This document shows, one piece after another, positions 60,203 through 62,778 of a stretch of DNA of 62,778 nucleotides. Under the pieces are notes generated by a model. That model saw nothing but the letters and a program-made list of their open reading frames with translations. It was not told the origin of the DNA and did no database searches. The stretch lies in contig CAKZNE010000155.1 in assembly GCA_937129395.1 (NCBI GenBank), positions 1 through 62,778 of the forward strand, written 5' to 3'. How positions within the stretch are numbered: the stretch's first letter is position 1; each line of letters starts with the position of its first letter. Origin of the DNA: an uncultured Cryomorphaceae bacterium (GTDB lineage: Bacteria; Bacteroidota; Bacteroidia; Flavobacteriales; Schleiferiaceae). A program made the translations under genes and the position numbers.

Positions 60203-61345
60203 ATGGATCTTTTGAGCAATTTTATTCTTGGAGCTGGTATTCTGGTTCATTTTATTTTGATTTTCCTTCTCCTTAAAGGCAAAGAAAAAAATATAGAAAA
60301 ACAAATTCTTAGTCTAATTTTTTTCCTCCTCGGGATGGTTATTATACATTCTTTTGGAGAATTAAACCATGTTTTATGGATGATCTATTTAGGTTTCCCC
60401 TTTGCTGATTCTATAGGTTTTTTAATCGGACCCTTATTTTATTTATACGTCCTTGCCATTTATGAATCCCAAATTTTAATTGGGATTAAACCATATCGAC
60501 ATTTTATTCCTGCCATGCTTTATCTGGCAATTATTTCAATTCCTTCTTTGGTATTTTCAATATTGGACAAGGAGGTTTTTTATTATTTGAAATATGTTAA
60601 TGACCGTGAATATTTGCTTCATTTTCAGGGAATCTATTTGTTCCTATACGTCGCCTATTGCTACAAAAAGTTAGGAACATATCAAAAACTGTTAAAAGAT
60701 CATTTTGCCAACCTCAATAAAAAGGATTTGAAATGGATTAAGTTCTTTTTCCTTGGAATTATGAGCCTAATGCTTTTGGATATTATTTTAGAAATCACAT
60801 CGGTAACACAAAAAAACTTGAAGCTAGACCCCGACATTTTCATTACCCTTCCTCTTATTCTGCTAATTGTTTATTTGGCCTATTTTGGTACTACCCAATC
60901 AAAAATATTATTACCAATAACAGCTTTACAAGCAATCCCACAACCTGATCAGAAGCTTCCAAAAGGAGGGCATCATTTAACAAATGCCAGTGAGGAAGAA
61001 ATAAAAGAGTTGCAAAAAAAATTGGAAGACAAACTGGAACTGGAGAAGATATATCGTCATGAAGATTTAAGCTTGGCCTCCCTAGCAATTGAAATTCAGA
61101 CAACCGGCCGTAAACTATCCGCCTTATTAAATCATCATTTAAAAACTTCCTTTTATGATTTGATAAATCACTATCGAATTGAAGAAATTAAGGAAAGAAT
61201 GGCAGATCCCAAATTTGATAAATACACATTATTGGCTTTGGCTTTTGAAGCTGGATTTTCATCCAAATCTAGCTTTAACCGAATCTTTAAAAAGGAAACT
61301 GGAGAATCACCCTCCGTTTACAAGAAAAAAATTCAGAAAAAATAG
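60203..61345 (+). CDS. membrane-anchored AraC-family transcriptional regulator
   Basis: 380 residues. The N-terminal ~235 residues contain about seven hydrophobic segments (FILGAGILVHFILIFLLL, ILSLIFFLLGMVIIHSF, SIGFLIGPLFYLYVLAIY, FIPAMLYLAIISIPSLVF and others), followed by a linker and an AraC/XylS HTH (~285-378: EDLSLASLAIEI, FYDLINHYRIEEIKERM, LLALAFEAGFSSKSSFNRIF). This 7TM-AraC layout is widespread in Bacteroidota; the membrane part is assumed to sense envelope signals. It follows the response regulator by 66 bp and may be cotranscribed. Confidence 0.9.
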   Translation: MDLLSNFILGAGILVHFILIFLLLKGKEKNIEKQILSLIFFLLGMVIIHSFGELNHVLWMIYLGFPFADSIGFLIGPLFYLYVLAIYESQILIGIKPYRHFIPAMLYLAIISIPSLVFSILDKEVFYYLKYVNDREYLLHFQGIYLFLYVAYCYKKLGTYQKLLKDHFANLNKKDLKWIKFFFLGIMSLMLLDIILEITSVTQKNLKLDPDIFITLPLILLIVYLAYFGTTQSKILLPITALQAIPQPDQKLPKGGHHLTNASEEEIKELQKKLEDKLELEKIYRHEDLSLASLAIEIQTTGRKLSALLNHHLKTSFYDLINHYRIEEIKERMADPKFDKYTLLALAFEAGFSSKSSFNRIFKKETGESPSVYKKKIQKK

Positions 61346-61417
61346 GTCTCAATTACACCAAAGGCACGATTATCATAATAGTTTAAGGCTCCTTTGCTTT
61401 CTAAACAAAAACTAATT

Positions 61418-61780
61418 ATGAAAATTTTAAATCTTTTTACAAGCTTAATCCTGGCCTTTTCATCTTGCTCTAAAACCGATACGGTAAGTTCTTTTTCCGT
61501 AAGTGTTGAAATTGAAGAAAGTCATATTGTTTCCGGTGAATATTTCAGGCTAATTATAGAAGCCCTTGACACAGATGGGATTGAAAAAATTGATGTAGAA
61601 ATCGAGGAGTTTAATTATTCCAAAACATTTGAAATTAATTCCAATACGGAGTTTTCAAAATCTCTTTCTATCCAGGTTCCCAATCATTCATCCAATGGAG
61701 AAGTAGAAATAAAAGCTAAACTAACTGACACCTCAGGGAATGAAATCTTGAGTTCATCAAGTCTTAAGATTAGTCTATAA
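61418..61780 (+). CDS. small lipoprotein with Ig-like fold
   Basis: Start taken at 61418 (MKILNLFTSLILAFSSCSK), which gives a lipoprotein signal with lipobox-like FSSC and acylated C17; the ATG 24 bp upstream would precede it with a charged segment. The ~100 residues after are beta-rich (SVSVEIEESHIVSGEYFRL, IDVEIEEF, VEIKAKLTDTSG), an Ig-like or CARDB-like fold of unknown function. It is the last gene of the plus-strand group and is followed by a strong hairpin. Confidence 0.72.
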   Translation: MKILNLFTSLILAFSSCSKTDTVSSFSVSVEIEESHIVSGEYFRLIIEALDTDGIEKIDVEIEEFNYSKTFEINSNTEFSKSLSIQVPNHSSNGEVEIKAKLTDTSGNEILSSSSLKISL

Positions 61781-61801
61781 AATCAATTTCACAAAAAAAA
61801 G

Positions 61802-61833
61802 GAGCCCGATTAATCTTCCAATTAATCGGGCTC
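61802..61833. terminator. bidirectional rho-independent terminator
   Basis: GAGCCCGATTAAT and ATTAATCGGGCTC are perfect 13-bp arms around CTTCCA. On the minus strand (aldehyde dehydrogenase) it is followed by eight T's; on the plus strand by TTATAAAAAAT. Confidence 0.88.
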
Positions 61834-61888
61834 TTATAAAAAATAGTGAAAAGGTAAAATTGAAATAAATCTGATTTCCAATCTATCC

Positions 61889-62778
61889 TTATTTCACATA
61901 AACCGTTTTTCGATTTACAAATTCCATCATACCATCTTTGGAAAGCTCTCTTCCAAAACCGGATCTTTTTGTTCCTCCGAAGGGTAAACGTGGATCTGAC
62001 TTTACCAATTCATTAATAAAATAGGCACCATCACTAAGCTGATCGGCCATAGAAACTGCTTTTTCCACATCTGTGGTGCAAACGGTTACTCCTAATCCAA
62101 AAGGCGATAGTTCCGATAATTCAAAAGCATGTTCTATACTTGTTGCTTTAACCATTGCTGCTAATGGTCCAAAGGTTTCCTCATCAAAGGCCGGCATTCC
62201 TGGTTTTACATTCCCTAAAATTGTGGGTTCGTGGTAGCATTTATCTTGTGCTCCACCTAAAAGTAATTCCGCCCCCATTTCTAAAGATCTTTTCACCTGA
62301 CTTTGCAATTGATCTGCTAAATCGACTCTTGCCAATGGACCAACTTTTGTTTCATTGGATAATGGATCTCCGGATTTTAGATTACGAACCGCTTCGGTGA
62401 ATTTAGAAACGAATTCATCGTAAATTCCTTCCAATAGAATGAACCTTTTGGCTGCAATACAACTTTGACCGCAGTTCAGCATTCTAGCTACCAAGGCCGT
62501 TTTTACGGCGGCATCAATATCGGCATCTTCCCAAACAATAAAGGCATTATTACCTCCAAGTTCCAAAAGTGATTTTTTAATATATCTCCCCGCAATTTCG
62601 GCAACAGCAGAACCCGCTTTTTCACTTCCCGTTAAGGAAACTGCTTGTACCGTTTCGTGAGCGATTATTTTTTCCGTTCTATCGTGATGAACAATTAGGT
62701 TTTGGAAAACTCCTTTTGGGAAACCAGCTTTGGTAAAAACATCTTCAATTAATTCCGCAGATCCAAATACATTTGGTG
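61889..62778 (-). CDS. NAD(P)-dependent aldehyde dehydrogenase (5' end outside window)
   Basis: About 296 codons of an aldehyde dehydrogenase, open to the right edge, so the N-terminal part is missing. Catalytic features are present: LLELGGNNAFIV with the general-base glutamate, and the active-site cysteine in NCGQSCIAAKRF, then FDEETFGPLAAM, FGGTKRSGFGRE. The GQSC and FGGTKRSG(F/Y)GREL pattern is typical of succinate-semialdehyde dehydrogenase-like enzymes (GabD/Sad type), oxidising short aldehydes; the exact substrate is not certain. The coding frame runs in from beyond the edge through PNVFGSAE at 62750-62778. Confidence 0.88.
   Translation of the reverse strand, partial: PNVFGSAELIEDVFTKAGFPKGVFQNLIVHHDRTEKIIAHETVQAVSLTGSEKAGSAVAEIAGRYIKKSLLELGGNNAFIVWEDADIDAAVKTALVARMLNCGQSCIAAKRFILLEGIYDEFVSKFTEAVRNLKSGDPLSNETKVGPLARVDLADQLQSQVKRSLEMGAELLLGGAQDKCYHEPTILGNVKPGMPAFDEETFGPLAAMVKATSIEHAFELSELSPFGLGVTVCTTDVEKAVSMADQLSDGAYFINELVKSDPRLPFGGTKRSGFGRELSKDGMMEFVNRKTVYVK

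Overview
The window comes from a low-GC member of the Bacteroidota, probably Flavobacteriales-like; family and genus cannot be fixed from the sequence. The evidence is several proteins with type IX secretion system (T9SS) C-terminal sorting domains of type A (YPNP motif) and type B (gliding-associated), a PorP/SprF-type outer-membrane protein beside the type B substrate, a LytS/LytTR pair with a 7TMR-DISM sensor, an alpha-oxoamine synthase lipid gene, and gene starts without Shine-Dalgarno sequences.

Layout. 1-764: edge-truncated FAD-dependent reductase (-). 891-3693: LytTR response regulator and 7TMR-DISM histidine kinase (-). 3911-19142: a surface-protein gene of about 15 kb (-), four ~540-residue beta-helix modules followed by CARDB domains, 25 short cysteine-bearing repeats and a type A sorting domain; a frameshift near 12113 splits it. 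Its upstream region carries a ~20-bp tandem array (19298-19470). 19581-22761: three more exported proteins (-). 22762-24227: gene-poor stretch with a decayed gene, nested inverted repeats and tRNA-Val(GAC). 24228-33235: five-gene operon (-) of YjfI-like protein, PspA/IM30, NfeD/YqiJ-like membrane protein, YqiK-type flotillin and a 1641-residue AAA+ ATPase. 33463-34942: divergent pair (+) of an XRE/S24-like repressor and a single-HKD PLD-like nuclease. 34939-38958: lipid-type operon (-) of sulfotransferase-like protein, SDR, alpha-oxoamine synthase and double VOC protein. 39225-49347: 3015-residue type B T9SS substrate and PorP/SprF partner (+). 49381-56987: small barrel-like protein and a 2257-residue type A T9SS substrate (-). 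57473-61780: NarL-type two-component pair, membrane-anchored AraC regulator and a small lipoprotein (+). 61889-62778: aldehyde dehydrogenase cut by the right edge (-).

Two themes tie the genes together. About half of the window encodes very large secreted repeat proteins expected to pass the T9SS, with regulators nearby. The other is a membrane-maintenance block: the PspA/flotillin/AAA+ operon, its divergent repressor/PLD pair and the adjacent lipid operon. The most notable items are that PspA/flotillin/AAA+ block, the ~20-bp array upstream of the giant gene, the frameshift splitting that gene, a perfect 7-2-7 palindrome upstream of the NarL-type pair, and an exact 451-codon tandem duplication inside the type B substrate.
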